NCBI RefSeq assembly: GCF_037389425.1 | Contig: NZ_JBBHKR010000042.1 | Coordinates: 146,881 to 210,880, forward strand | Direction: 5' to 3' | Length of the DNA: 64,000 bases | Source: Stygiolobus sp037389425 | GTDB lineage: Archaea > Thermoproteota > Thermoprotei_A > Sulfolobales > Sulfolobaceae | Part shown: positions 63,902 to 64,000 of the stretch, piece after piece | Position numbering within the stretch: position 1 is the first letter of the stretch | Layout: every line of letters starts with the position of its first letter | Made by a program: the position numbers and the translations under genes | Notes under the pieces: model-generated | Told to the model about the DNA's origin: nothing | Database searches by the model: none | What the model saw: the letters and a program-made list of their open reading frames with translations, nothing else

Positions 63902-64000
63902 TCACTCTTTAACCTTTTTAACTTGTTCCATCGCCCACATCATCGGACAATATCCACCGCACATAGTACAAGCTTTTACCTTAGGTTTTCCGAACTGTGT
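63902..64000 (-). CDS. thiC: Phosphomethylpyrimidine synthase ThiC (C-terminal end only)
   Basis: The last 32 codons of a minus-strand gene running off the right edge, stop at 63902. TQFGKPKVKACTMCGGYCPM then MWAMEQVKKVKE has the CxxC...CPM cluster-binding tail of ThiC, which converts aminoimidazole ribotide to the thiamin pyrimidine. Only the tail is visible, so the call rests on this motif. Confidence 0.7.
   Translation of the reverse strand, partial: TQFGKPKVKACTMCGGYCPMMWAMEQVKKVKE

Overview
The window is a stretch of a thermoacidophilic crenarchaeal chromosome, most probably a member of the Sulfolobales (Acidianus, Sulfurisphaera, Stygiolobus or Metallosphaera level; the genus cannot be fixed by eye). 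The evidence is AT-rich DNA, short TATA-led and often leaderless transcription units, many overlapping start and stop codons, some GTG and TTG starts, a tmcA gene, the MOFRL-type glycerate kinase expected for branched Entner-Doudoroff metabolism, and above all an archaeal sulfur-oxidation heterodisulfide-reductase-like (sHdr) locus. No tRNA, rRNA, CRISPR array or intact insertion sequence was seen. No gene-free stretch exceeds 300 bases.

Layout. 1-8.6 kb: molybdenum/tungsten cofactor and uptake genes (moeA running off the left edge, mobB, a WtpA/WtpB-type transporter without an adjacent ATPase), with a CBS protein, a methyltransferase, a DtxR-type regulator and glycerate kinase. 8.6-31 kb: housekeeping and surface genes (triosephosphate isomerase, CPA-type antiporter, esterase, Nudix, fumarase, metallo-beta-lactamase fold hydrolase, SWIM mini-protein, processive glycosyltransferase, GH15 glycosidase, MMPL exporter, a CARDB-like surface protein, tRNA acetyltransferase TmcA, SpoIIM-like protein, AP endonuclease, a membrane Ser/Thr kinase, an internally deleted MFS pseudogene and an NRAMP transporter). 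A likely C/D box sRNA lies at 21687-21733.

31-62 kb is a sulfur-oxidation and lipoate island. It holds the core sHdr genes in the order hdrC1-hdrB1-hdrA-hyp-hdrC2-hdrB2 (48.1-53.9 kb), preceded by dsrE3A (divergent) and dsrE2B-tusA. Two lipoate-binding proteins (LbpA), two dihydrolipoamide dehydrogenases, three lipoate ligase-like proteins (two fused, one split into LplA+LplB) and two complete pairs of LipS1/LipS2-like radical SAM enzymes surround it. The likely logic, from published work on sHdr systems, is that DsrE/TusA proteins deliver sulfane sulfur, the sHdr complex oxidises it, LbpA is the swinging-arm cofactor carrier, the Lpl and LipS enzymes build the lipoyl arm, and Lpd reoxidises it.

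Less expected members of the island are a histone-deacetylase-family deacylase and an M23-like protein directly behind one lipS pair, a DUF1641 protein built of near-identical repeats, a 57-residue YHS protein, an OsmC protein, and two paralogous winged-helix regulators that keep cysteines at exactly positions 25 and 110. A plausible new element is therefore a thiol-sensing regulator pair plus a lipoyl-removing (delipoylation) arm for LbpA; both are inferences. 62.4-64 kb: an MFS drug-type exporter and the C-terminus of thiC running off the right edge.
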